Assembly: GCA_005784505.1 (NCBI GenBank)
Contig: VCAZ01000005.1
Span: 2,122,001 to 2,186,000, forward strand
Origin: Bagarius yarrelli
Taxonomy: Eukaryota; Chordata; Actinopteri; Siluriformes; Sisoridae
Length of the DNA stretch: 64,000 bases
Reading direction: 5' to 3'
Every line of letters starts with the position of its first letter. The stretch's first letter is position 1. The notes under the pieces were generated by a model. That model saw only the letters and a list, made by a program, of their open reading frames with translations, ran no database searches and was not told the DNA's origin. Position numbers and translations under genes: made by a program. Below, piece after piece: positions 24,480 to 36,227 of the stretch.

Positions 24480-24690
24480 GTGCCTGATCTAGCAAAGGGA
24501 AAACATAGCTGTTATTAACCTTCTGATCTTAGCTAAAGAGGGTTTTGCTCTCTCAGCAGTGCTGAGGCTTGTTCACGGGACCTCATTCATCAAAGGCCTC
24601 TGGGAGGTATTGAGAGGCTTTGCTGTCTGAGAGCGGCCTGCTGTCAATGATTCTTACCTTTGTTTATAATTGTCTATGAGAAATCTTTAG
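24480..24690. promoter_or_regulatory. Candidate conserved non-coding block
   Basis: Non-repetitive sequence contains CACGGGACCTCATTCATCAA and GCCTGCTGTCAATGATTC, a TGTCAATGA PBX/MEIS-like site. No ORF is present. It is an enhancer candidate from composition only. Confidence 0.22.
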
Positions 24691-25853
24691 CCCTGCAAAC
24701 CCCTTCTTACCCCTTTCTCGCTCGTTCTCCCTCTCTTTCTCTCCCCTAGCACCTTTTTTTGACTCTCCTGAGACTAGTCAATGCATCGAAAACCTCAAAC
24801 CAGCCAAAGACTAGCTTTGCTTTCACTCATTTCTACTTACTGACTTTAAACAAAGGATTAAATAAAACATATTTAGGCAAAATGGCTTCATGATTAAAAA
24901 TATGTAATGATTTGCATGATTATTTGGAACTTTGCGATAAGGTTTTTTTTTCAGTGGACCAAGAAAAGAGATGTATAAAAAAAGAGCAAAGTAAAACATA
25001 TTGACAAAAAGCATTTTATTCATGCAGAACCGGAAATGTTTTGTAGGTGTGTGTGGAAAGAAATGAATAATTAACCAAACCTGGGAAAGAAAATTTTTTT
25101 TTAGTAATTTCCATTTGCAGTCTTAACTGCTGATATCTCAAGTACCCCTGATCTGATATAAAAAAACAGCTGTATTAATAAATTAAACATTTCCTTTTAC
25201 ACATGCAGCCCCAAAATCGATTTGAAATGCTTTTCCACAATTGACTATGTTTCTTCAAATAGACATGGGCAATAGGGCCACCATTTCTTTTATCTAACAT
25301 GGCTGGTTCACTGTCATGGACAACAAATCATGGACCGTTATGATGTGACATAATTTAGCCTTAACCTTTCAATGATGGGGTAAATACTTCTCTTCAGTAT
25401 CATTTTGAAGTCTCTAACAAGTAATTTCCATATGTTTTGCTCCTCAGTCTGATGATTTTTGTGTTTACACCACATATTAAAAGCGAATTTACAAGGATTT
25501 AATTTAAACTAGAATAAAAATACTAAAGCTCTTTACTAACATTGTACCTGCAAAGCATATGCACCATCTCTCTCTCTCTCTCTCTTTCTCTCTCTTTATC
25601 TATCTCCATTTTAAACCGTAGAGTAAGGCTTATCCCAGTAAAAGGCCAACATCCTAAATAAAATGGAGTGGCATTAATATTTATGCCAGTAAAGTGCCCA
25701 CATAATCAGACAGAGAGATGTCAGATAGATGGTGTTTTTGTGGGATAAGTGTGTGAGTGATGCATGTACTCCCTTTCACACACCTTACATAAGCATTAAG
25801 CATTAACTTTCCATCCCACCCTCCCGCCTTCATGCAAATACCTTTGACAGGTT

Positions 25854-25854
<1 letters not shown>
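24691..25854. other. Non-coding interval
   Basis: AT-rich unique sequence with a CT run at about 25567-25605. No gene was found. Confidence 0.45.

Positions 25855-25893
<39 letters not shown>
25855..25893. repeat. (CA)n microsatellite
   Basis: A perfect CA run of about 19 units. Confidence 0.97.
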
Positions 25894-25896
<3 letters not shown>

Positions 25897-27671
25897 TCAT
25901 ACCTTCTATTTCTATTTTTCACTACCACTCTCACGCGTGCGTTGACCCAACAAGATGAAATTAGTCTTATGCCCTCGGTTAAAGGCCGTAGAAATTGCCG
26001 CAGTGAGTGCCAGGTGGACGGCAAAGAGAATAAATAAAAGCGGGTAATGTTTCGAAAGCTGCCCTGTCGAGAAATATGACTCTTCAAAGTGCGCCTGTCT
26101 GTAAAAGAGTGAAATAAGGAGCATGGAACAGAATGATTTGAGCATATGCAGCTGGGGTGTATTGTGATCCAGAGATTAAGGAATCCAGCAAGACTAAAGC
26201 TTGTGTGCTTAAGAAAGATTCCCTTATTCAAGCATATCTTTATTTATCTGTATGAATGAATTCATTAAAGCAGATTAAAGCACTTAATTCTGTAACAACT
26301 GATCGAGCAAAGCTTACATCTTTCATCAGTCTAACATTGCAGTAAGTTCTTTAAGCTGCTTTGGATGATGCATTCGAGGACTCTTGAAGCATTGTTAACA
26401 CGGTAAGAAACATGGACTCAGAACAAAGCGTTTTGGGTATGTTTGATGCAGACTGGAGACTCCCCTGAGAAGCATCCATCTGCAAAATTCATTTAGCTCT
26501 GGAATGATTTCATACCTGATATACTACAGCATACATTCTTCCACTTTATTTATAGCCATATTGTTAGATTTATGAGAAGCACTACAGGGTGGGATGTACA
26601 GGTACTTTTAATGGTTTTATGTCATCAGTGTTCATCAATCAGTAAAAAGAAAGAAAAAAAAAGGTGTAGGTACGAGAAAAACAGGAGACAGAACTATCAG
26701 CTCTGTGGCTGTCCCTGTAGTGTCTTAGTGTTAAGAGACAACTGGAAAAGGGAGACCATTCAGCTCAATGCGAAACCAATGAAAAGTGACAGGAAGAAAG
26801 AGAAACACTTAAAGCTGGCACGTGAAAGAGACAGAGGAAGCATGTATTCGGCAGGTGCTGCAGAATGAAGAGTGTTGGAACGAGATAAAGCTAGAAAAGG
26901 TCAACAGTGTGACTTTAGGTCTCATCCAGGGAATGTTGTAGCAGAGGTCACGGCTCTCCCTAAAACCCCTCTGACCAAAAACCAAATATGTTAATGACCT
27001 TATAGTCCAGTTGTTGTTATTACAAAAAATCCTTACTGATCCGTAACAGAAATTTGATTTTATATTCATACAATGGCTTTTATTCATTTCAGTGACCATC
27101 CGAAATGTTCTTTAGAGACAAACGTAAAAGTTTATCGCATTCTAATCTGAAAAATATAGGTCGCGAGAACGACATCGGCTAATAATAAGACGGCTGCGAG
27201 AGGAAACACAAGGTAAATTGTGGTTGGTTGGTTTTTATTGCTTGTTATTAAATTTGGGGCCAAACAATTATTATTTTTTCCCCTCTCTTTTGTTAGAGCA
27301 ACATAAGAAGAGGAGAGGAATTAAAACTGCGCCCCTGGGCTGTACGCTTTAGCAGTAGTGATTAAAACCAGGAAACGGTGATACACAAGCTATTAGACAA
27401 AGCTATAATCAAATTCATTAATTTTACCCGTTTGGAAGCTGGCAAGCTTTCTTAAAGTGAGATTAGCCTTACTCAAGCACAATAACAGCAGGTGTGATTG
27501 CAAATTAAAGGGTTGCGGGTAGCATTCTTCAAAAAAAAATCAGCATTACTCTCTAAGGCCTCACTGTGCCTTTCTGTTATGGGACCTGAAGTTATTAGAT
27601 GTATGTATACCATGTATCAATTTTAATTAATAAATACTTTTTGGGGGGTTATTATTAGCTGGCCAGTCAAT

Positions 27672-27672
<1 letters not shown>
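25894..27672. other. Non-coding interval with candidate regulatory blocks
   Basis: No gene was found. 25960-26130 and 27300-27530 are non-repetitive, higher-complexity blocks. The latter contains CTATAATCAAATTCATTAAT and GTGATTGCAAATTAAAGGG. ORFs of 77-133 aa overlap the CA run or lack motifs. Confidence 0.4.
27300..27530. promoter_or_regulatory. Candidate conserved non-coding block
   Basis: It is rich in homeodomain-type AT motifs (GTGATTAAAACC, TTCATTAATTTTAC, GCAAATTAAAG) set in otherwise GC-balanced DNA without repeats. A role is inferred from composition only. Confidence 0.22.

Positions 27673-27703
<31 letters not shown>
27673..27703. repeat. (CA)n microsatellite
   Basis: A perfect CA run. 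Confidence 0.95.
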
Positions 27704-27706
<3 letters not shown>

Positions 27707-28147
27707 CACTGATCTGCATTATTGAGTCCTTTTTTTTTACACCTGTGGGACCGTTCGTTACAGAAGAATTCTGCATTATGAAAAGGAAACCATAAATATA
27801 TACAGTATAATAATGAAAAAATGATAGAGATATGCAATAAGAAGCATAATTATTGACATTAGCACAATCATTTATCCACCAATATTAGCGCGTATTTGCT
27901 ACATCTGCATTAATAAGCAACACAGCATTGAGCATTTTTCTGTCTGCGTTAAAATATTCCTGGATCTCGAAAGAAATGTAATCGTGCAGGTCTGTTAAAA
28001 GATATACAAAAAACTGGTACATTTCCTGTCCTGTGTTTTGTTTGCCCTCAAACCTTATTAGGTTAAATGACTAGGATGCAGGACATGACAAGATAATGAG
28101 TTAGTTGAATGCATTTATGCAGACTTAGGATTATTTATGTAGACTAA
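27704..28147. other. Non-coding interval
   Basis: No gene or element was identified. Confidence 0.45.
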
Positions 28148-28226
28148 GGATCTCTGAAAGGGCAAAAGGCAGGAGGGGTACACGCTGGACAGGTCGCCAG
28201 TCCATCACAGGGACACACACACACTA
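28148..28226 (-). mobile_element. SINE family B fragment, minus strand
   Basis: CTCTGAAAGGGCAAAAGGCA and GACAGGTCGCCAGTCCATCA are the reverse complement of the family B middle (GATGGACTGGCGACCTGTCC). Only this part is present. Confidence 0.75.
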
Positions 28227-28304
28227 GAACAGTATTATTTATCAAGATTATTGAGTTCTTCTGGTAATGTGTTTTTAATGTAGCTTGGTGTTTCTGGCAA
28301 AACT

Positions 28305-28960
28305 AAGGCCACATTTACACAATTGACCCAATTCCGATTTTTTTCTTCCAATGTGGCACAGATGGGATATGGCTGACGATCCAGTAAGCAGAAGAAGGCT
28401 GCTTGGACATGGACTCAGAATATTTTCATTTTTCCTTATTTGTATGTGGAAATAAATTGGATATGAACATGTGCGTTAGCATCTGCTATGTAAACAGACA
28501 GATCGGATTTTCACCTGTCAATGTAAGGCTAACCTCATTGAATAAGCGAGGGTGGCACATAACGTCAACTCTTTTGTATGTAAACAAAATAATATGGCAC
28601 GGTCAGTTATAAAAAAAAGATATTTATAACTTAGCGATCAATGCTACATTTACCCAGGCTGCAACAAGGGCTTTCCTTTTTTTTCTTCTCCTTCTAAAGA
28701 GATTGTTGTTTTGCTGACCTTAAATTATAGTTAATTATAGTTAAATACTGAATAATTATTTCGTCTTTGTCCATGGCGTTCAGAGATTATCTTGTTTTTC
28801 CTACCTTTTCCGGTCAGTATGTCTAACTTAGGCTATTTTGCTGTGTATAGTGTAAATACAGATATCAGATACGGGTCAGTTTTAACTAAAGATGTAAGCA
28901 GGTCATCAAAAAAATCAGTCACAAAATCGAAATTTGGCATCAAGATATGCAGTGTAAATG
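28305..28960. mobile_element. MITE-like element, long copy
   Basis: The left end is AAGGCCACATTTACACAATT and the right end ATGCAGTGTAAATG. The interior includes GGCGTTCAGAGATTATC, TTCCGGTCAGTATGTC, GTGTATAGTGTAAATACAGA and TAAGCAGGTCATCA, all shared with the element at 37574-37860. It is longer than that copy, so either this one carries extra DNA or the other is deleted. Confidence 0.6.
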
Positions 28961-29136
28961 TTAAAATGTCATATTCTAAAGTTCTAGTTATAAAATGAGT
29001 TGTTCTGTCTTTAATTCACAGTATAAAATACTTTCCAACAAGAAAAACGTATCAATCATGCAGCAATTCTTCGACTCACATTCAGTTAATTAAGGACCAA
29101 ATAATGACTTAAGGCACGTACTGATCACAGCTAAAT

Positions 29137-29482
29137 TCAGCATTCATTTATTCATCTTCTATACCTGCTTATTCCCTAATTTGAGGTCACAGGGATCTTC
29201 TGGAGTCTATCCCAGCGGTCTCTGAAAGGGCGAAAGGAAGGAAGGGTACACCCTGGACAGGTCGCCAGTCTATCACAGGGCCACACTTACGTTCACTCCT
29301 ATTGGCAATTTAGAATCACCAATCAACCTAACATAGATGTTTTTTTGGACTGTGGGAGGAAACTGGAGTACCCGGAATAAACCCACAAAAACTACACATA
29401 GAAAGGCTCCTGCCCAGGAATCGAACCCAGGCCTTCTTGCTGTGAGGCAACAGTGCTAACCATTAAGCCATCGTGCTGCCCA
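29137..29482 (-). mobile_element. SINE family B, near full length, minus strand
   Basis: Read on the minus strand it runs from a head with GGCAGCACGATGGCTTAATG and B box GGTTCGATTCC, through TTTCTATGTGTAG, TTCCTCCCACAGTCC and GACTGGCGACCTGTCC, to the AATAAGCAGGTATAGAAGAT tail. Confidence 0.9.
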
Positions 29483-30294
29483 CAGACTAAATTAAGTACT
29501 GAAATTAAAATTTTTAGTATTATAAACTAGTGCACAGATAAGAGCCAATAAATTTGTTACTTAACTTACTTACATGTAGGATTAAAAATAACTAAACATG
29601 CGCTAGCATAAAGAACATGACTGTGCAAAGACATTTTGAGGGGTAGTAACTCAAAACATGAGCAAGATGACAGGAGAGAAATGGGCGACTGGAAAGCTGA
29701 TTGATGTGGATGCATTCGATCGGTCAAAATAAACAAGACTAAAATACCCCCCAAAAATGTATCGATTAATAGCTTTCTACGTTAATAATTAATGACACCT
29801 GGTAAGTTACAAAATGTTTCTGTATTTATTTTACTCGTACGGTCAAGATTGCCAGAGTCACCCAAAACATGTGCTAACACTACAGTGGGATTCGATAAGT
29901 AATGGATGAAGCAAAATATGTTGAGATAAATGTATCAGTGTTTATTATTATTACTTTTTATGCAAAAGTTATACAGCATCATCCAACAATTTTTGTGTTA
30001 ACTTTACAGTTTATATTTATATCCCAGGAAATTACATTTACTAACAAACATGCAGTTAAAGTGGTCATTATTAAGCCTGCTATTCATTAGTTTGTGATTA
30101 GTACAACCCTTAACTCATTATTAGTTTAGAATTAAGTGTTAGTGCATGATTCTGAAACAATCATCTGTTATCCATTCACCCTAGTTAATTAAATGAATTA
30201 AAAATAAATGAAAACCAGATCACACTGCAGCCTGTTTGTAGTGCAGCTGGTGGTGGTAACAAAAAGAAACACACCAACTTGTGTGTGTTGGCAA
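29483..30294. other. Non-coding interval
   Basis: AT-rich unique sequence. No gene or element was recognised. Confidence 0.45.
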
Positions 30295-30417
30295 CAGGGC
30301 TGTCGCTAGTGAGGTAAAAGGTGGTGACAATTATAGGTATAGGTGCATTTATACTGTATAGGTGGTGGGGGCCCAAATTAATATTTTTTTTGGGGGGGTC
30401 CTCTAGCTATGGCTCTG
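30295..30417. mobile_element. Short hAT-like MITE with 8-bp target duplication
   Basis: It starts CAGGGCTGTCGCTAG and ends CTAGCTATGGCTCTG, whose reverse complement CAGAGCCATAGCTAG matches the left end at 11 of 15 positions. The flanks are GTTGGCAA (30287-30294) and GTTAGTAA (30418-30425), 6 of 8 identical, as expected for an old hAT target duplication. The centre is GGTGGGGGCCC and a T/G run. Confidence 0.65.
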
Positions 30418-31469
30418 GTTAGTAATAACCGTGACTCCAAAGACAATTTTCCACAAGGTGGACCATAAAGACTTTATTTTTAACTTTTAGAGTATTCAGT
30501 TTTAATATTTTAATAAAATGAAAATATCTTCAATTTGTAAAATATACAAAGAAGACTATTTTTTCTTGTTGATTTTTCTCAAATATTACGGACAAGAACT
30601 CTGTCTTTCGTCCAGCTTTTCCGCGATTAAAGAAAGGAAAAACAAATGAACCTTTACACTGTTAATCTGTACAGCACGTTAGTCAGTTTCCGAGTGTGTG
30701 ATGAACATCCCAGAATCCAAGCAAAAGTGATAAAAGTCCAGATTTTGACCAGAGGGCCTCTTTAAAGCTTAGACACAGGGGAAAGGAAGCGGATAAGGAA
30801 TTTGAAACAGAACTGACCACAATCAATTCTGCAGTATAGCGCCAAATTAATTAGAGTTCTGCATGGGAAGACCTGGACTAGCTTCTGGCTGCTCAGCCCC
30901 TATTAGTCTCTCTCGCTACTTGCTTCGCTCCACTCCAGAGCCCCAGAGAACATGCTGGAACAAGTCTGGTCATGCCCTACACCCACCTCCGTGCAGCACC
31001 CGGCACATGGGCCAGCCACAGACTGCAAACGATTACCTCCAATTTATTCAAATGATTAAACTGCATATGAAACATAAGAGGGGCGTTACAAGGGGGCTGG
31101 TGTGTTTAAAGAAGACTTTCTTCCAGCTCTTTTAACGGCTGTGTAGCAAAACAAAACCTAGTTAGAAAATATTAGCCACCCTAGGGCTTTTATAAAATCA
31201 GCACATAACTATTTTTTAACCATTTTTATCGTTTTATAATAATGTAATTATTTCATATTACATTAAATATTTACATCATAATCATACCAATGCAGCCAGT
31301 GGTAAACATTAAAAATAAGATTTAATATTTTTATAAGATTCATATACACCCTGCACCTTATTAAGGGTTGTTGAGTTTGTTAGTTTATTTTTTCCCTTAA
31401 ACAGTAAAGCACCATTCACATAAACTACTAAAAAAATACACCCCACATTTTCAGCAGTTTCAGAACTAC
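30418..31469. other. Non-coding interval with a candidate regulatory block
   Basis: 30760-31130 is GC-richer and non-repetitive. The rest is AT-rich. The 90-aa ORF at 30863-31135 has no recognisable domain. Confidence 0.4.
30760..31090. promoter_or_regulatory. Candidate conserved non-coding block
   Basis: It contains GCGCCAAATTAATTAGAG, a homeodomain-type core, amid higher-complexity DNA. An ORF covers part of it but shows no domain or splice signals. It is a candidate only. Confidence 0.22.
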
Positions 31470-31634
31470 TTTAGGCAAAAAAAAGTTGGTCTTACATCAC
31501 TTAGAAGATATTTTACCCCAATCTTTTTTACACATTGTTTTAGTTCATTGATGTTGGGGGCTTTCGCTCTCTTACAATCCCACTACAGTTCCTTAATGAG
31601 GTTAAGGTCTGGACTTTCCATTCCAACGCCTTAT
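31470..31634 (-). mobile_element. Tc1-like transposase relic, minus strand
   Basis: ACATCACTTAGAAGATATTT, TTTTAGTTCATTGATGTTG and TTAAGGTCTGGACTTTCCAT match, in reverse, the conserved transposase region of a second fish Tc1-like family (plus-strand text normally ...GTTGAGGTCTGGACTTTGAC). It is decayed and has no usable frame. Confidence 0.65.
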
Positions 31635-31769
31635 TTATTTTCTTTTATTGAGTGTCAATTGTGTGAGTTTGACAAGAAAATCCTGTGACATAAAAATGAA
31701 AAGGAAAGAAAAAGGCCTTTTCTGTACCCAGGTGATCGTAGACACCAGGGTCAGAGTCAAAAAATGCAT

Positions 31770-31919
31770 GTGTCTGTGGAGCCTGTGATGGACTAGTGAC
31801 CTGTCCAGGGTGTACCCCTCCTGCCTTTCGCCATTTCAGAGACGGCTGGAATAAACTCCAGCAGATCCTGGTGATCCCAAATTAGGGAATAAGCAGGAAT
31901 AGAAAATGAATAAATGAAT
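31770..31919 (+). mobile_element. SINE family B, 3' half
   Basis: GCCTGTGATGGACTAGTGAC, TGTACCCCTCCTGCCTTTCG, AAATTAGGGAATAAGCAGG and an AATGAATAAATGAATT tail. The tRNA-like head is absent, so this is a 5'-truncated copy. Confidence 0.88.
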
Positions 31920-32874
31920 TAGCATGTTTTTTTAAGTGGTTTAGATTAGCCAGTAGCTAAATGCTAAAAACTTGACAAAATATGGCTTACAAGGTTTACA
32001 TTTGTAAATATTCCAATGTTTTTTTCTTAAATTTAAAGAAATTCTTGAATATCAGATATCTTGTGTAGACACTGAGACCTATTGTGGCTCCATTCTTTAT
32101 TTCAGAGAGCAGATTTCCATTTCAACTTATCCGCTTCACACACTAAGAACACAATGTATGTTTAGTGTTTTTAGGGTGTCAAATTTTTAGTAAGGTAAAT
32201 AGCCCAGAATTTGGACATTTGGACAACAGAAAACAGCAATGGGAATACGTAAGATGCCGTGTCAGCGCAATCTGCCTCAGCACTGAATGAAAGCAATGGA
32301 TTGTGAATTTGACTCTTCAGAAGCTGACTCTGCTCTTCAGTGTATTGTTTTGGGGGTTTTTTTGCCCTGAAAAGATCTGCAGCTCTTTTCAGACCACACT
32401 CATCCTGCTCACTAAAACATTTGCAGGCACTGTCAAGTCCTCTCTTTAAAACCGGAGTAATGGGACATATGCAATTAAATCAAAGCTGTATTACTCTCAG
32501 AACTTTAATGCGAAAGAACTTTAGGACAAAAGGGATCATCTGGTGTTGGACGTCTTGTCTCAAGCCTGGCTGTCAGGAACCAAGGGTTAATACATTGCGA
32601 TTAGTGCTCATGGGTCTTCATCTGATATGTTTTTAATTAATGGTATCCTATTCAAGCTCTTGAAGTCATCCCCCACTCTTGACCCAAAAAAGGGAAAGTT
32701 TTGACAGGGCTAATTAATGAGCGTTTGAGGGGAAAAAAATGTAGAAAGGCAAGTCGTTGGGTTCATTAGACAAGCCAGTCTGCTACACATCAAACGGGCC
32801 GGAGTGGTTTGTGTGATTCCTTTCTTTTATTTCCCATCTTAGAGTGGTGGGAGAAAGTAAGGATGAAAGAGAAA
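31920..32874. other. Non-coding interval with a candidate regulatory block
   Basis: No gene was found. 32500-32800 is a non-repetitive block containing GGGCTAATTAATGAGCG. The 98-aa ORF at 32340-32636 has no domain. Confidence 0.4.
32500..32800. promoter_or_regulatory. Candidate conserved non-coding block
   Basis: It contains CTAATTAATGAG, TTTTTAATTAATGG and GACAGGGCTAATTAATG, closely spaced homeodomain-type sites in unique DNA with no ORF of note. A developmental enhancer is plausible but untested. Confidence 0.25.
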
Positions 32875-32883
32875 GAGAGAGAG

Positions 32884-32930
<47 letters not shown>
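32875..32930. repeat. (GA)n microsatellite
   Basis: A GA run with a few A interruptions. It yields a Ser-Leu repeat ORF on the minus strand, which is rejected. Confidence 0.95.
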
Positions 32931-32933
<3 letters not shown>

Positions 32934-33031
32934 TAGTGTTGGCACTTTCCAGCAGAAGAGATGAATGACTCCTTACCTCTGAAATGCTGTGGCCTTAATG
33001 AAACCTCCAGAGGCAAAACAATGGCATCTTT

Positions 33032-33033
<2 letters not shown>

Positions 33034-33067
<34 letters not shown>
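33034..33067. repeat. (CA)n microsatellite
   Basis: A perfect CA run, about 100 bases from a GA run. Confidence 0.95.
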
Positions 33068-35074
33068 GTCTAAAAAACTGTACATACTCATATACCTACA
33101 CTCTGCATATTCCACCTACATGAATGCCAAACTCAATTCTTACTGTGGTGCTCATCAGTTAACCTGGCACACATATGCAACTTACTCAATCACAGACACA
33201 AATTGGTACGGATGAATATCGGTGCAAATGTCTTACACATTCAGACACACACCATAAATGAGGGCAGATTCTCACACAGGTAGTCACAGACTCTGAGGCT
33301 CTGAGGCCACCTAAAACAATAAAACAGGTCAGGTATATGCTACACATTATTATCGATGTGACTTAAAATAGCACAAACAACTTCATACAACCCTATCAGT
33401 GTGGCCCTACACACACGGAACTTTTATCTCAAGCACTAAAAGTTTTTAATCATAATTCTTTATTGTAGATTTTATTGAGTCTCTCATAAAACACTCAGAT
33501 TTCGACTAAAAAGCTTTTGGCAGTCATCGTTTTAGCCAATATGTTATTTCTCACTTATTTTCCTTACGTTCCTGTCTTGATTTCTTTGTCTTTGGCAGAA
33601 TCCGAGGGCGGCTAAAAAACCCATCGGTCGTCCTGTTAAAGGCATTTGGGGACATAACTCACGACGGCCTCTGCTATCGGCCAGCCAGCCGCCTCATAAG
33701 GCTGAGATAAAGCTGGGGCCAGGGACACAAACAGAGACATCAATCTTCCTTGATCAGCTGCAGATAGAGAGAAAGAGACGTCTCAAAAAATGAAGAAACA
33801 AAGTAGATGTCAATACAGGGGTCTGAGACCAAGAACCTGGTCAGTCTGTCTGCAGTCCTGTCTCTGACCTCTAGTTGTGTTTGTAATCTTGTGTACTGTA
33901 AAAGGACGTGTGTGCTTTCTGTTCTTAAGAGATGCATTCAGTTACTTCAGGGTAGTTTATCAGAATGAAAGAATGACAGGATGTACAGGAGTGAAACCGA
34001 CATAAAATTTCATACAAAATAATAAATTGTGCTTTGATGATGGTGGTAGAGGTCATTTTTTGTGTGTGACCAAATTTGGCAATAAATATTTACTAATGTT
34101 GACAGGTTATGATTCCAAAATTCATAACTTATGATTAATATCATTTTCTGTAAATCGTACAGTGAGCTATTTTTTCTCTGTTGGTGTGAGAGGTGACATT
34201 CTGGAAGAAACTCCGATCCTGACATTAATATTTCATTACGGTGATCATTTGTCTCAACAGTAAATTCCCTATCTAAGCCAACATGAGGACCTAATACATG
34301 CCAGCATAATTTCATTTTGTCAAAAGACCATTTTTGTCACGTTTTTTTTTTGTTTTTTTTTAAACAGTCATATGACCTGTTACAACCCCTTTGGCTATTG
34401 TAAAATGCATTATAACCTTTAAACTTGAATAATAAAAGACTGACTACTGGATGCTTTCATAAATGTCAAGATCTTTTGAAATTTTCCAGTAAAAAGGTTA
34501 ATAATAAAGAAAGAATACTCTGTTGTTTGCACTTAATTTATTTACTGTTATAGCCTTTACATTTGGGTGGCATATCATTTCTCACCATGCAAAAGTTCAC
34601 TGGCCATTCATTTCTCTTCTAGTGCAAAGGCGTGTTAGGGAAGCTCCATTTGTAATAAAATGATTTTTATTAATATGACTGGGATGTTATTTATTAGCTA
34701 GATACTCCTTCCTATTCTCTGTCTATTTCTCTCTTTAATTTATCCAGTGCAAGTTTTTTCCTCTTTCTTACTTTTTCCCCCCTCTTTATTTTTTCTCTGT
34801 GTGTGGCTGATGCATGCCGCTTATCAGACTCCTGTCATTTTCCTGTAAATACTCAGACTCGTTTCAGCCAGAATGAGCTGATAAACATGCAGCCTAAGCA
34901 ATTTATAGTAGTAAGTATCTGCATCTGTAAGCCATACAGATACAGAGCCAGTACATGTACTAGATACAGCACACATGATCTGAGATAAGGTAGCTACTAT
35001 TGATTGGTTGTATATGTGTTTTATTAAAATATTAAAACAATATTATTATGGTAATATTTTAAAATTTATGCAGC

Positions 35075-35075
<1 letters not shown>
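33068..35075. other. Non-coding interval with a candidate regulatory block
   Basis: No gene was found. 33590-33735 stands out as GC-rich. The rest is AT-rich and unassigned. ORFs of 61-101 aa lack motifs. Confidence 0.4.
33590..33735. promoter_or_regulatory. Candidate conserved non-coding block
   Basis: A sharply bounded GC-rich block with AACCCATCGGTCGTCCTG, TCACGACGGCCTCTGCTATC and GGCTGAGATAAAGCTGGGG (a GATA site). It has no repeats and no ORF. The sharp contrast with its surroundings is why it is listed. Confidence 0.28.

Positions 35076-35109
<34 letters not shown>
35076..35109. repeat. (TA)n microsatellite
   Basis: A perfect TA run. Confidence 0.95.
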
Positions 35110-35111
<2 letters not shown>

Positions 35112-35200
35112 ATTACAGACTACAAAACACATGAAAGACAATTCTGGAATAACTTGAAAGAAACACATGAAAGAAATGGCCAATCTATATGAATCTAGGT

Positions 35201-35366
35201 AAGTGGTGGCTCATGGTTAAAGTGTGGGACTATCAACCGAAAGATTGGGGGTTCGATTCCCAGCATCACCAAGCCACCACTGCTGGGCCCCTGAGCAAGG
35301 CCCTTAATTGCTCAGTTGTAGACATGAGATAAAATTTGCCGTCTGCCAAATGCTGTAAATGTAAAT
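35201..35366 (+). mobile_element. tRNA-derived SINE, family A
   Basis: The head AAGTGGTGGCTCATGGTTAA with B box GGTTCGATTCC, then CACCAAGCCACCACTGCTGG and GAGCAAGGCCCTTAATTGCT. The tail has lost the GTCGCTCTGGATAAGGGC segment but ends CTGCCAAATGCTGTAAATGT. Confidence 0.9.
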
Positions 35367-36227
35367 ATGAATCTCCTGGTTTGAAACTTATTCTTACCTG
35401 AAAGGTTGAAGGAAACCAGACATTTCAGACAAAACATGCAAAACTAATAGAAAAAGAAACCCAAGCATCCAAAAAACCCCTGAGAGGTGAGGTGGCAAAA
35501 CAAAACCGCTACACCATATGTGTCAATCCTCTGGTGAAATAAAGAAATAATTTCCTTTACTTAGGTTTTTTTTAGTTTTTTTAAGTGCAACTAGAACTGT
35601 ACAAAGTTTGACGAACGCCCTTCCGCTAACTAACTGCACTTATTTTACAGATTTATTCGATGAAGATAGGTTTGGGTTTAAATAAGTCTTAGATATTAGA
35701 TCAATATCTAATAAAGTAAAAAAGTAAGTCTATAGAAATATTAATAATATCTAAGATTAGCTATATTGATTTAGCAATATAAATAAAACTGTACTTTAGC
35801 GATGTATTACTACTACTATTTATTTTACAGTAAATGACTACATGACAAGTTAAATAAAAGTGATTCAAATGTTTTATATTGTTTCATAGCCATAACTGTG
35901 TGTTTGTTTAAATTGTTATTTTATTATTATTTTATTTTATTTGTTTTATCAATTAAGCACAATTAAAACAATGTTATGTTGCCCAAAAAACCCCAAAAAT
36001 TAGTTAGAACAACTGTTTAAAAAAAAATAGCCTGTCTAACCAAACACTAATTTAAGTAAATGCAATTTAAAGTCTAGTTTAAGACGGAGACAGTCTAAGA
36101 TGTAGAGTAATATTATTCCATTGTTTCTGAGCTTCTGAGGAGAAGTGTGTAGTCAAATAGAGTGTAGTAGAACTAGGGCCAGATCAAGCCTTTAGGCGGC
36201 TCTAAGCTCCTTGGTGCCACCAATATG
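35367..36227. other. Non-coding interval
   Basis: AT-rich unique sequence. No gene or element was recognised. Confidence 0.45.

Noticed and set aside
30863..31135. 90-aa ORF in a GC-richer block
   Set aside because: No recognisable protein. The block is better explained as unique non-coding sequence.
32783..33115. 110-aa minus-strand ORF
   Set aside because: It is built from the GA and CA microsatellites.
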